Part shown: positions 40,101 to 48,415 of the stretch, in pieces
How the letters are laid out: each line of letters opens with the position of its first letter
How positions within the stretch are numbered: the stretch's first letter is position 1
Assembly: GCA_002422545.1 (NCBI GenBank)
Contig: DIWF01000037.1
Span: 72,233-136,232, forward strand
Reading direction: 5' to 3'
From: Firmicutes bacterium UBA6113
Lineage (GTDB): Bacteria > Bacillota > Clostridia > Tissierellales > Sedimentibacteraceae
DNA length: 64,000 nt
Made by a program: the position numbers and the translations under genes
The notes under the pieces: model-generated
What the model saw: the letters and a program-made list of their open reading frames with translations, nothing else
What the model was told of the DNA's origin: nothing
Database searches by the model: none

Positions 40101-40511
40101 ATGAATATTGATTTACAAAAATTGCTGGAATTGGTAATTCCATTGTTGACTGTTATATTTGGAGCTTTGTCAGCATATTTGAGGACAAACGAAAAAATTA
40201 TAAGCAGTTCAATTAAATATATTACAGAAGCAGAGGAAATGTACAAGGATGAGAGCAAGGCTGGTGACCAGAAGTTTACATGGGTTGTTGACACATTGTA
40301 CAACATGGTACCGCGTCCCTTAAGAGTTGTCATTACAAAAAAATGCGTAGAAAAAATGGCGCAGAGCACATTCAACGGTATAGAATCATATGCCAAGACA
40401 CAGATTGACAAGGCAGTGGACAGTTACTTTGAAAATATATCAAACAAAAATGAAAAAAGCACAAGTGAAAAAGAAGCAGAACCAGGCATAGGAGATGCTA
40501 AGAGTGATTAA
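40101..40511 (+). CDS. Holin-like small membrane protein (LLH-type)
   Basis: A 136-residue protein with one N-terminal membrane segment (about 8-30, LELVIPLLTVIFGALSAYL) followed by a charged helical domain with EAEEMYKDESKAGDQKFTWVVDTL. This pattern fits the phage holin LLH superfamily, whose C-terminal part has a similar Y-K-Q-V-V signature. The Lys/Glu-rich tail ends in GIGDAKSD. It overlaps the next gene, an M23 peptidase without signal peptide, by 8 nt, so the two look like a holin-endolysin pair. No other phage genes are nearby. Family assignment is by pattern only. Confidence 0.65.
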   Translation: MNIDLQKLLELVIPLLTVIFGALSAYLRTNEKIISSSIKYITEAEEMYKDESKAGDQKFTWVVDTLYNMVPRPLRVVITKKCVEKMAQSTFNGIESYAKTQIDKAVDSYFENISNKNEKSTSEKEAEPGIGDAKSD

Positions 40512-41100
40512 AATTCAATGCCTTCCCCTGGACAACATAAGCGTCAGCAGCTCCTACGGCCCAAGAAATATAACAGTTGACGGTGTAAAATACTGGTGGC
40601 ACAACGGTGTTGACTTCTACGCTAAAGAAAACACTCCAGTTTATGCTGCAGCTTCCGGCACAGTAAAAGCTGTAAAATTTAATGATGGCAGTTATGGAAA
40701 TTACGTTGCTATTGATCACGGCAACTACGGAACGCTCTATGCACACTTAAGCAGTACTTCTGTTTCTGCAGGAAGCAGTGTTCAAGCAGGAAGTATCATA
40801 GGATACTCCGGCAAAACAGGGGCTGTGACGGGACCACACCTTCATTTTGAAATAAGAATCACTCCCTACGAAAACTTCTGGGACAGAGCTGAATGTGACT
40901 CGACCGTTTTCATGAGGACTGTTGACCCCATGATCTTTATTGAAGAATATCTGACAAAGACAGAAGAATTATCCGTTGAAAACGCCCGTGAAATAGTTAA
41001 AACAAAGGCCTCCCTTGAAGAGAAGACCATGGATTTCATAGTTAATGACTACAGGTATGGGCACGATTTAGTCAAAAAGCTTGCAAAAGCATTGCAATAA
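40504..41100 (+). CDS. M23 peptidase (endolysin-like, no signal peptide)
   Basis: A 198-residue zinc peptidase. The M23 domain (about 10-150) has SVSSSYGPRNI, WHNGVDFYAKENTPVYAAASG, LYAHLSS and TGPHLHFEI, giving the usual His/Asp zinc ligands. No signal peptide or membrane helix is present, so export would need the neighbouring holin-like protein. The most likely start is GTG at 40504, in the 8-nt overlap GTGATTAA with the upstream stop and nine bases after AGGAG; the ATG at 40495 is too close to that site. The gene ends at a strong terminator. Confidence 0.82.
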   Translation: MIKIQCLPLDNISVSSSYGPRNITVDGVKYWWHNGVDFYAKENTPVYAAASGTVKAVKFNDGSYGNYVAIDHGNYGTLYAHLSSTSVSAGSSVQAGSIIGYSGKTGAVTGPHLHFEIRITPYENFWDRAECDSTVFMRTVDPMIFIEEYLTKTEELSVENAREIVKTKASLEEKTMDFIVNDYRYGHDLVKKLAKALQ

Positions 41101-41127
41101 AAAACCCGCAAATCGCGGGTTTTTCTT
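41100..41127 (+). terminator. Terminator of the holin/M23 pair
   Basis: Stem AAACCCGC / GCGGGTTT with short loop (41102-41122) and TTTTTCTTT after it. Confidence 0.8.
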
Positions 41128-41152
41128 TATGTAGTCGGTTGTCCGGCACTAT

Positions 41153-41590
41153 TTATTTTGAAGCCAGTGCAGCGTTAACTGCTTCTTTTATAGCGTTGCT
41201 TGTTACAGTTGCACCTGAAACTCCATCAACTTCTGTTGAATCAGCTTCTGCAATGAGTGCAGGCAATTGTTCAATTGCGTTTGATCCAATTCCGTTTGTT
41301 TCGCTGTCGCCAATTGCTTCAACAGACACTATGTCATCGCCGTCAACTACTACAGTTACTGTAACGTCTCCGCCAAATCCCTTCGCTGTTGCTGTAAGAG
41401 CGCCTTCAACAGGTGCTGCAGCTTCTTCAGCTTCTTTTGCAGGCTCCTCAGCCGCTGGTTTTTCTGCTGGTTCCTCTACAGCTGGTTTTTCTGCTGGTTC
41501 TGCAGCAGGTGCAGCTGCTTCTTTGCTTGAGCATGCAGCAACGCTGAACATCATCAAAGCAATAGCCAATAATAATGATACTTTTTTCAT
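41153..41590 (-). CDS. FMN-binding domain lipoprotein (short form)
   Basis: A 145-residue lipoprotein with lipobox SVAAC (Cys20), a 40-residue Ala/Pro/Glu tether (EEPAEKPAAEEPAKEAEE) and one FMN_bind domain (about 64-145). The domain ends VDGVSGATVTSNAIKEAV, which matches the ApbE flavinylation motif with Thr128 as the probable FMN site. It is closely similar to the N-terminal domain of the lipoprotein at 9301. The apbE gene at 8100 could serve both. The ATG at 41590 has GGAGGACAAA upstream. An electron-transfer role is inferred from the family. Confidence 0.85.
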   Translation of the reverse strand: MKKVSLLLAIALMMFSVAACSSKEAAAPAAEPAEKPAVEEPAEKPAAEEPAKEAEEAAAPVEGALTATAKGFGGDVTVTVVVDGDDIVSVEAIGDSETNGIGSNAIEQLPALIAEADSTEVDGVSGATVTSNAIKEAVNAALASK

Positions 41591-41985
41591 TTTGTCCTCC
41601 AATAATTTTGATACGTTTAGTATTATATCATTAATCCTGGAAAATAAAAGGAACAAATTCTTAAAATTTTGTTAATATTGTATGTACCAAAGCATTTGGA
41701 CGCTCCTTTAAATTAATTCCTAAAACTTGGGAGCAGACATTTTTGTTCAAATCATTATTTAATGTAATTCTTGTAACATTTCAATACAAAAACCAATTAC
41801 TGAAGTTTACAATTTTATTTATTGTTAGCATGAGTTGTGCTACAATGTTTGTATAAATTTAAATGCTCATATATGGATGTGCTAAGTAGCATCAAATAGC
41901 ATAACATATTGAATATTTAAGAATTATGTTTCTGATTTAATATATAAAACTGTATAGAATAAATCATAAAAAGGAAGGTGAGTAA
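41591..41985. other. Gene-free divergent gap
   Basis: About 395 AT-rich bases between the divergent FMN-binding lipoprotein and DUF523 genes. TATAAT at about 41625-41630 (minus) may be the -10 of the lipoprotein gene. I see no clear gene, riboswitch or repeat. Confidence 0.5.
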
Positions 41986-42447
41986 ATGGAAAAAAGCTAT
42001 GAATACATTGTAAGTGCGTGTCTGTGCGGTGAAAACTGCCGCTATGATGGCAAATCCACATTGTCAGAAAGAGTCAAAAGACTTGTTGATGAAGGCAAAG
42101 CAATAACGGTGTGCCCAGAGGTCGAAGGAGGGCTCCCCATTCCGCGACACCCTTGCGAAATAAGAGGCAACAGGGTAGTTAACAGTCACAATGAAGATAA
42201 GACAGAAGAATTCATTTCAGGAGCAGAAAAAGTCCTTGAGTTAGTGAAAAAACATAATATTAAAAAGGCAATTCTTAAAGAAAAAAGTCCTTCTTGCGGC
42301 AGCAGCTTCATTTACGACGGAACATTCAGCAGAAAGCTGATAAAAGGACAGGGCATAACAACCAAACTTCTTCGGGAGAATGGAATTGAAGTAATAAGCG
42401 ACGAAGAATTCGACGAATTCGGGGAATTCGGGGACGGTTCTTTTTGA
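41986..42447 (+). CDS. DUF523 family protein (YbbK-like)
   Basis: A 153-residue cysteine-containing protein. Family signatures are SACLCGENCRYDGKST near the start, VCPEVEGGLPIPR and EKSPSCGSSFIYDGTF. Conserved cysteines suggest metal or Fe-S binding, but function is unknown. AAGGAAGGTG precedes the ATG. The last 15 residues (EEFDEFGEFGDGSF) are encoded by a short iterated GAATTCGGGGA stretch that runs into the repeat-like GGGGACGGTTCTTTTT, so the C-terminus may have been extended by a dispersed repeat. Confidence 0.85.
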   Translation: MEKSYEYIVSACLCGENCRYDGKSTLSERVKRLVDEGKAITVCPEVEGGLPIPRHPCEIRGNRVVNSHNEDKTEEFISGAEKVLELVKKHNIKKAILKEKSPSCGSSFIYDGTFSRKLIKGQGITTKLLRENGIEVISDEEFDEFGEFGDGSF

Positions 42448-42591
42448 TTGATTATTTTTAAGTAGTCATCTTATTTTTATCCTTATATAGTTGACTATTA
42501 ATCATAACCGTTTATAATTTCACAAATATATTGGAATACTCAACGCCATATGATATAATTGAAAATGATTTTATGCGTTATGGAGGTAACA

Positions 42592-43185
42592 TTGAGGAAG
42601 TCGTTTATTATATCCATTTTACTTTTTGCTTCTGTACTTTTTTTATTTGCTGAAAAGGAAAAGTATTCTTATCAATTTATCGACAGAATATTTTCAAACA
42701 GCGGCAGAATATCGGCAAACGCAAATGTTAATATTGGAATTAACAATGAAAACGCTGAAAAGATAATTGAAAAATCTGAATATGCTCTTGAAGGTTATGG
42801 AATTTCATCAGACGGAGCTGTTACAATGGATGATGAATACTTTGGTTTTTTATACTATGAAATCGAAGCAAATCCTCGAAAATATGCTGAACAAAATGTT
42901 GTTTTTACAGGATTTGTGTACAGAGAACTTGACTTTCAAAAAAATGAAATTAAAGTTGCAAGAATAGAATTGCCCAAATGCGGTTCACAAGAAGATCAGA
43001 TATTGGGTTTAATGTGTATCTCTGAGAACGCATCAGGTTTTGAGAATGACCAATGGGTAACTGTTAAAGGAAGACTGATAGTAATAAGTTATATAAATCC
43101 AAAAACAAATTCGGAATGTTATAAATATTACATTGAACCAGAAAGTATTGAAAAAATACAAAAAAACTCCAGCCTTACACTATAA
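42592..43185 (+). CDS. YcgQ/TIGR03943-like protein with one N-terminal membrane segment
   Basis: A 197-residue protein. One hydrophobic segment (about 5-22, IISILLFASVLFLFA) is followed by an extracytoplasmic domain resembling the C-terminal half of YcgQ/TIGR03943 proteins: VVFTGFVYRELDFQKNEIKVARIELP and later WVTVKGRLIV. Family members have a Cys-Cys pair after the AR motif; here it is KCGSQ and, further on, LMC, so it is divergent. Its usual partner, a YcgR-type permease, is not nearby. TTG at 42592 is the likely start (GGAGG five bases upstream); the ATG at 42580 lies inside that ribosome binding site. Confidence 0.7.
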   Translation: MRKSFIISILLFASVLFLFAEKEKYSYQFIDRIFSNSGRISANANVNIGINNENAEKIIEKSEYALEGYGISSDGAVTMDDEYFGFLYYEIEANPRKYAEQNVVFTGFVYRELDFQKNEIKVARIELPKCGSQEDQILGLMCISENASGFENDQWVTVKGRLIVISYINPKTNSECYKYYIEPESIEKIQKNSSLTL

Positions 43186-43204
43186 GGAGTAGTCTTCCAT
43201 TAGT

Positions 43205-43440
43205 AGGAATTAGGGGACGGTTTGAAGTGACCCCAAATTCCAAACTCATATGCTCCCCCTGTAGTAGACAGTTAAATGATAAAAACTGCTTACTACATGC
43301 AGGAGCATATTTTTGAGAAGAAAAGATAAAATATCATCTTGATTAAAGTTTAAGGCCGTACTGAGTATCTAAATGGTAATGGTTCATCATACATGCTTGC
43401 TAGTAAACATGGAGTTGATAAGTCATCAATTCTATAACAA
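43205..43440 (+). pseudogene. Remnant of an IS3-family insertion (OrfA N-terminus and end)
   Basis: CTGTAGTAGACAGTTAAAT at about 43259 looks like an IS150-type terminal end, and a broken frame from about 43340 reads FKAVLEYLNGNG-like then LASKHGVDKSSI, the helix-turn-helix start of an IS3-group OrfA, with stops and frame changes. GGGGACGG and GACCCC at 43208-43230 form another repeat-like inverted pair. Nothing here appears active. Confidence 0.55.
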
Positions 43441-45003
43441 TTATTCTGATTCATAACCAAGTAATGTATCTACACTTATTGTCTGTAATTCTTGGTTCCA
43501 ATTAACATTAAAATCAAATGTTCTTGCCACATCTCTTAGTTTGAAATAGTTATTTCCATCTATATTATACGCCTTAAGTTCAATCCCTTCCTGATTAAGA
43601 TAAAGTGGAGCTGAACTTATTATCGCTTGTTTAGTGAGATAATTTTCTGATACTGAAAGTTCTCCCCCAACCTGCGTGTAACTTGAATAAGATGTCATAC
43701 TAACAGCGTTTTTACTTCCATCCCATTCTACTTCAAACCTCTTCTCAGTATCATTTAGTGCCATAGCTATATCGCGCAATTTAAAATAATTGAAACCATC
43801 AATATTGTATGATTCAAAATCTATCTTTTTTCCGTTAATTAGCACTGATGAGCTATTTGGCTTAGCCATAACCGCTTTTGATTCCACTTTTTCTATGGCT
43901 TCAGGTATTGCCGCTTCAATTATTGTCTTAGGAGTAGTACTATTACTGTGAGTGCCGTCACCTAATTGTGAAAATGAATTATAACCCCATGCAATTAAGC
44001 TTCCATCTTCTTTTAAAGCTATAGAATGATTACCACCCGCATCTATTTTATCTACATCATTCAAGATTTGTTTAGGATTAGTACTATTGCTATAAGTTCC
44101 ATCACCTAGCTGAGCATAATAGTTGTATCCCCAAGTCCATAGACTATTGTCATTTTTAATTGCCATTGAGTGATTGTCTCCCGCACTGACAGCTTTAACA
44201 TTGTTCATAATCTTTTTTGGAGTAGTGCTTATATTATATGTACCATCACCTAACTGAGCAAATGAATTATATCCCCAAGCCCATAATGTTCCATCATTCT
44301 TGATTGCTAAAGAATGATTGCCTCCGGCGCTTATTTCTTTTATTTCACTTAAAATTAACTTCGGATTATTAATATTGTTATTTGTACCATCACCTATTTG
44401 AGCAAATGAATTATATCCCCACGCCCACAAACTTCTATCACTTTTTACCATTAAAGAATGGTTACCACCAGCACTTACTAATGCTGCATCATCCGTAATT
44501 TTTTTAGGAGAAGCACTATTATTGTAAGTCCCATCACCTAATTGCCCATAAGCATTGTAACCCCAAGACCATAAAGACCCATCGCTTTTAATAGCTAAAG
44601 AATGATTTTGTCCAGCACTTATTGCAATAACATCTTCTAAAACCTTTTTAGCTGATGGATTCGTATTATAAGTTCCATCTCCAAGTTGCCCATATTCATT
44701 ATAACCCCAAGCCCACAAAGTTCCATCATCTTTTAGAGCTAAAGAATGATTTCCGCCCAAGCTAACTGCAACTACATTATCCATAACTTTTTTTGGAGTA
44801 GAATTATTTATAAATGTGCCATCACCAAGTTGGCCATAATAATTATATCCCCATGACCATAGGCTTCCATCTTCTTTAACTATCATAGAGTGATTGCCAC
44901 CAGCACCAATATTACTCATAGTTGTTGTACCGTATGCAGTGTACTGAATAAACGCTGTAAATATCATAGTAAAAATCAGTAATAAGCTAATTGTTTTCTT
45001 CAT
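43441..45003 (-). CDS. Secreted RCC1-repeat protein with stalk domain
   Basis: A 520-residue exported protein. After a signal peptide (ending about AYG, residue 24) come seven RCC1-type repeats (about 28-380), each about 50 residues with a core of the form SLWSWGYNYYGQLGDGT and HSLALKDDGTLW, forming a probable seven-bladed propeller. The C-terminal part (about 395-515) is a copper-amine-oxidase-like stalk with two YNIDGFNYFKLRDIA-type motifs. Its function is unknown; a surface adhesin or binding role is inferred. ATG at 45003 follows AGGAG. The gene is flanked by two transposase remnants (43205 and 45363), which suggests acquisition or local rearrangement. Confidence 0.85.
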   Translation of the reverse strand: MKKTISLLLIFTMIFTAFIQYTAYGTTTMSNIGAGGNHSMIVKEDGSLWSWGYNYYGQLGDGTFINNSTPKKVMDNVVAVSLGGNHSLALKDDGTLWAWGYNEYGQLGDGTYNTNPSAKKVLEDVIAISAGQNHSLAIKSDGSLWSWGYNAYGQLGDGTYNNSASPKKITDDAALVSAGGNHSLMVKSDRSLWAWGYNSFAQIGDGTNNNINNPKLILSEIKEISAGGNHSLAIKNDGTLWAWGYNSFAQLGDGTYNISTTPKKIMNNVKAVSAGDNHSMAIKNDNSLWTWGYNYYAQLGDGTYSNSTNPKQILNDVDKIDAGGNHSIALKEDGSLIAWGYNSFSQLGDGTHSNSTTPKTIIEAAIPEAIEKVESKAVMAKPNSSSVLINGKKIDFESYNIDGFNYFKLRDIAMALNDTEKRFEVEWDGSKNAVSMTSYSSYTQVGGELSVSENYLTKQAIISSAPLYLNQEGIELKAYNIDGNNYFKLRDVARTFDFNVNWNQELQTISVDTLLGYESE

Positions 45004-45362
45004 ATTCAATTCTCCTGTAGATTTATTTATTGAGTCTTATATTAATATTATATCATTAAAAAACAATCCCTACAATTAATTATTATAATACTGCCATGTG
45101 GATAGAGTTAGAGAGAGTTAGTGTGGGTAAATAAAAAAGCATGCTAAGATTAGAAGAAATATTTTAAAAGAAGCCGTTTTCTACTCATAAAATGAATGTG
45201 AAATTTAAATGAATAAGAGTTACAAGTAGTTGAAGTTATGTTGAAAAATAAACTAAAAGATTCCTATATGCTTGAAGAAAAGTTTTATGATTTCATTGAT
45301 AGTGTTGCCTCGAAAGTGTAAAACAAAACTAAAAACCTGTATTTATTGTTTTTACATGTAAA

Positions 45363-45455
45363 TTTACAAACGGATACACAGAAGGAGTAGCAACAAAATT
45401 AAAGTGCTTATAAGAAACGCTTATGGTTTAAATTTAAAAAGAACCATAAAACAAA
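45363..45455 (+). pseudogene. Remnant of an ISL3-family transposase C-terminus
   Basis: Plus-strand translation gives FTNGYTEGVATKLKCL, a stop, then after a frame change IRNAYGLNLKRTIKQKH. This matches the conserved ISL3/DDE end TNGxxEGxNxKIKxxKRxAYG. Only about 30 codons survive. The rest of 45010-45497 holds further degraded sequence and the hairpin at 45454-45475; no intact gene. Confidence 0.6.
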
Positions 45456-45480
45456 AGCACCTTAGTAGGTGCTTTCGTTC
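45452..45480 (-). terminator. Hairpin downstream of the S-layer gene
   Basis: Stem AAAGCACCT / AGGTGCTTT with four-base loop (45454-45475) 20 bases after the S-layer stop; on the minus strand it is followed by TGTTTTATGG. Confidence 0.6.
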
Positions 45481-45497
45481 TTTATTAGTAAAACTTA

Positions 45498-48056
45498 TTA
45501 TTTTACTATAATTATTTCAAATCCTGCTTCACTAGCATTTGTATCATAGTATGCTACTACATCATATCCTGCAAGATCTTCGATAGCTTCAACAGCTTTG
45601 AATTCGCCGTTGTTATCAATTACATATGCTACTGCATCGTCAACATTGTATTCAATCCATGATCCATCAGTTGTAGCTGTCTTAATAAGAACTCTTGATG
45701 AAGATACTTTGCTTACAAATGAGTTTGCTACTGGAGTAGTCTTAGATGCTGTTTCAACTGCAGTTACAGATGTCTTAACTTTGCCGTTTTCTAATGCTAA
45801 CTTAGAAATAGCTCCGTTAGTATCGATAGCTCCTGATGTAACTGTTACACCTGCTTTAGCTTCGTAAACAACTTCTTCACCATCAACATAAGCTGTAATT
45901 TCAGCAACTTTCACATCATCATCATTCAATATGAAGTTTACGCCTGTAATCAAAGCATAAGTTCCAGTTGAAGTATCAGCATTTGTAGCAACTATTACTT
46001 TGTATGCTCCGTCATCATCAACATCACTGTAAGTTACAGTAATTGAGCTTGGAACATCACTAGGATCTACTACTGAATAGTCATTTTTATCAGTTGATCC
46101 ATTAGACTTAATATTGAATATTGGTGCTTTGTCAGCTACATCAAATGAAGCCTTAGTAGTATCCATTGTAGTTGAACCTGTAGTTGATCCAGCATTCAAT
46201 TTAACTATTTGGATTCTTGAAATCATACCATCACTATCCAACTTGTATTTGATCAATGCTGAAGGTGCTAATGCTTTAAGATCAGCATCTACATTGAATT
46301 TTAAGTAGTCAGTATCTGTTGAATCATCTTCAAATACTTCACTAGTTGATGTGTTTGTTCCACCTTGATAGTAAGCATCTTCACTTACTTCGTATGTTAT
46401 AACTTCACCAGAAGCAGTTATTATCTTTAATTCTGGGTCTGCTAATTTTCTTGCAGGTGTTCCAGTGTAAGCTCCTGGGTAAACTTGGATTATAACGCCA
46501 TAATCTTTAGCATCATTTAATGTTGTAGCTTCTTTAGCGAATATCTTACCTGAATCATCTAAGAAGAATGTTCCTTCATTTCCAACATCAAATGAGTCAG
46601 TCTGTCCATCTGTAGCACTCTTTGAGTACTTAACGCCATCAATGTAAATTGTTGTAGATGCAGTAGTAGATTCTTTATTTACTTTTGTTACTTTTCCTTC
46701 TACTGTGTCTCTTGATACTACTAATTCAACTTTAACAGTTCCAATGTTTGCATTGTCATTGTCATATCCTTTAGCTGCGTAAGCAACTACGATATCATCT
46801 ACTTCGATATCATTGATATCATCAACTGCACCAGTTACTGTTACTTTGTTTAAATCAACTTTATCACCTTTCAACGGTAAGTTGATTTTACCAATCTTAG
46901 TAGCTTCTGCTTTGTAAGTTCTAGTTATTCTAGCTGCAGATGTAGCATTTTGAGCAACTATTGCTTCAACTTCATCATCTTCATTTAAAACAACTGTTAC
47001 TTTTGCATCATCTAAACCAACTACATCGCCATCATCTACATTGTCTTCCATATCAGCTTCTTTCATAGTAGCAGCGCTTCCGTTATAGAACACTGGTATA
47101 TTCAATGTCTTGTCTATATCGATATCTTCTACTGTACCATCAGCCAATTTAACCTGTACTTCGTTGTCAGCAACAACTGTATCACCGTCAACTACGAAAG
47201 TTCCTTCAACTGTGTCGCTGTAAACATCTCCAACGTAAACGATTATGTCTTCATCATTTTTAGATGCATATGCTTCGATTGTCTGATACATATATGGTGT
47301 TAAATCAACTATATCTCCAGCATAATCTTTGTTAGAAGAGTCAACATGTTTAGGTTGAACTGTAAATTCATATCTTTTTTCAGCTGATACATAAGAACCA
47401 GCTTTTTGTGCGATTCTGCTTAACAATTCTACATATACGTTATTAGTGTCTTTCAAGCTTGTTACGTTTCCATCTGTATCAACTGTAACTAATGTTGAAT
47501 CTAATGCATTGTATAAAGCCTGAGCTACTCCGCCTCTATCAGCACCTGTAGTAGACATTTTTACACCGTCAGTAATTCCTAATTCAGCAGCTTTTACTTT
47601 GAAGTTTGTTGGCCAAGTCATATTTTTAAGTTCATTAGAATCATCTGTATAACCTAAACCTCTAACTATCATAGTTAATACTTCATTATAAGTTACTGTA
47701 GCATCTGGTCTAAATTTACCATTGCCATCGCCTACAACGATATTTCTTCCAGCAGCCAATGCTATGTAAGCATCTGCCCAGTGTCCTTGAGTATCTGTAA
47801 AGTTACTCTTTGCTCCAGCTACTAAATCGCCATAGCCAAGGATTTCAACCATCAATTTAGCCATTTCAGCTCTTGTTACAACTTTATCTGGTCTGTAAGT
47901 TCCATCTTCATAACCTGTTACTACGCCAAGACCAGCCAAAGTATTGATTGCGTCTTCGTAATCGCCAGTTACATCTTCGAATGTGCCTGCGAATGCAAAG
48001 CTCATGCTTGATAATACCATTGCTATTACCAAAACAAGTGATAATACTTTTTTCAT
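45498..48056 (-). CDS. S-layer protein with three SLH domains
   Basis: An 852-residue exported protein, probably the major cell-surface S-layer subunit. Signal peptide MKKVLSLVLVIAMVLSSMSF ends near AFAG. Three SLH domains follow (about 24-75, 86-140, 145-190), with TGYEDGTYRPDKVVTRAEMA as the clearest signature; SLH domains bind pyruvylated wall polymer. The rest is an acidic, Thr/Asp/Val-rich beta-type region without cysteines. AGGAGGAAATAAAG precedes the ATG. It has a strong promoter and a stem-loop at the 5' end of its message, both consistent with very high expression. Confidence 0.93.
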   Translation of the reverse strand: MKKVLSLVLVIAMVLSSMSFAFAGTFEDVTGDYEDAINTLAGLGVVTGYEDGTYRPDKVVTRAEMAKLMVEILGYGDLVAGAKSNFTDTQGHWADAYIALAAGRNIVVGDGNGKFRPDATVTYNEVLTMIVRGLGYTDDSNELKNMTWPTNFKVKAAELGITDGVKMSTTGADRGGVAQALYNALDSTLVTVDTDGNVTSLKDTNNVYVELLSRIAQKAGSYVSAEKRYEFTVQPKHVDSSNKDYAGDIVDLTPYMYQTIEAYASKNDEDIIVYVGDVYSDTVEGTFVVDGDTVVADNEVQVKLADGTVEDIDIDKTLNIPVFYNGSAATMKEADMEDNVDDGDVVGLDDAKVTVVLNEDDEVEAIVAQNATSAARITRTYKAEATKIGKINLPLKGDKVDLNKVTVTGAVDDINDIEVDDIVVAYAAKGYDNDNANIGTVKVELVVSRDTVEGKVTKVNKESTTASTTIYIDGVKYSKSATDGQTDSFDVGNEGTFFLDDSGKIFAKEATTLNDAKDYGVIIQVYPGAYTGTPARKLADPELKIITASGEVITYEVSEDAYYQGGTNTSTSEVFEDDSTDTDYLKFNVDADLKALAPSALIKYKLDSDGMISRIQIVKLNAGSTTGSTTMDTTKASFDVADKAPIFNIKSNGSTDKNDYSVVDPSDVPSSITVTYSDVDDDGAYKVIVATNADTSTGTYALITGVNFILNDDDVKVAEITAYVDGEEVVYEAKAGVTVTSGAIDTNGAISKLALENGKVKTSVTAVETASKTTPVANSFVSKVSSSRVLIKTATTDGSWIEYNVDDAVAYVIDNNGEFKAVEAIEDLAGYDVVAYYDTNASEAGFEIIIVK

Positions 48057-48110
48057 TCTTTATTTCCTCCTATGAAATTTGTTTGTGGGTGTTTAGGTCC
48101 CCTGCACCTC

Positions 48111-48130
48111 TCATTGTGTCAGCACAATGA
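48111..48130 (-). promoter_or_regulatory. 5'-terminal stem-loop in the S-layer mRNA leader
   Basis: TCATTGTG-CTGA-CACAATGA: perfect 8-bp stem, four-base loop, beginning at the expected transcription start. Stem-loops at the 5' end can protect abundant mRNAs from decay. Confidence 0.55.
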
Positions 48131-48137
48131 CTAGAGT

Positions 48138-48166
48138 ATTATAACACCGGGATATTGACAAGTCAA
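48138..48166 (-). promoter_or_regulatory. Promoter of the S-layer gene
   Basis: Minus strand TTGACT (48161-48166), 17-base spacer, TATAAT (48138-48143). The leader to the start codon is about 75 bases. Upstream, 48167-48415 holds AT-rich sequence and a solo palindromic repeat but no gene. Confidence 0.75.
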
Positions 48167-48366
48167 CATTAATGAGATTAATGTAATTTTATTGTAATAT
48201 TCACGGCATAAGTGCCAACGTGCCTATGTATATAATATAGCATAGGTTTTTGAGTTTAATATTACAGTAATGTTACATGTACATGTTTTCCTGGAGATTG
48301 TCCTTGATTGGTGGGAAATGTGTCGATTTATGAAGTTACATAAGATGTTATATAAGAAGATTGAAA

Positions 48367-48392
48367 CGGGAGGGCACAAGACCCTCCCCTAC
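48367..48392 (+). repeat. Solo GC-rich palindromic repeat unit
   Basis: CGGGAGGGCACAAGACCCTC then CCCTAC, between the DUF308-like gene and the S-layer promoter. Confidence 0.7.
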
Positions 48393-48415
48393 AAATTGGT
48401 AAATTTCAATAAATA

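Noticed and set aside
41139..41675. 178-codon plus-strand frame rich in Ala and Ser
   Set aside because: It is antisense to the FMN-binding lipoprotein, whose Ala/Pro/Glu-rich tether creates the open frame; no start signal.
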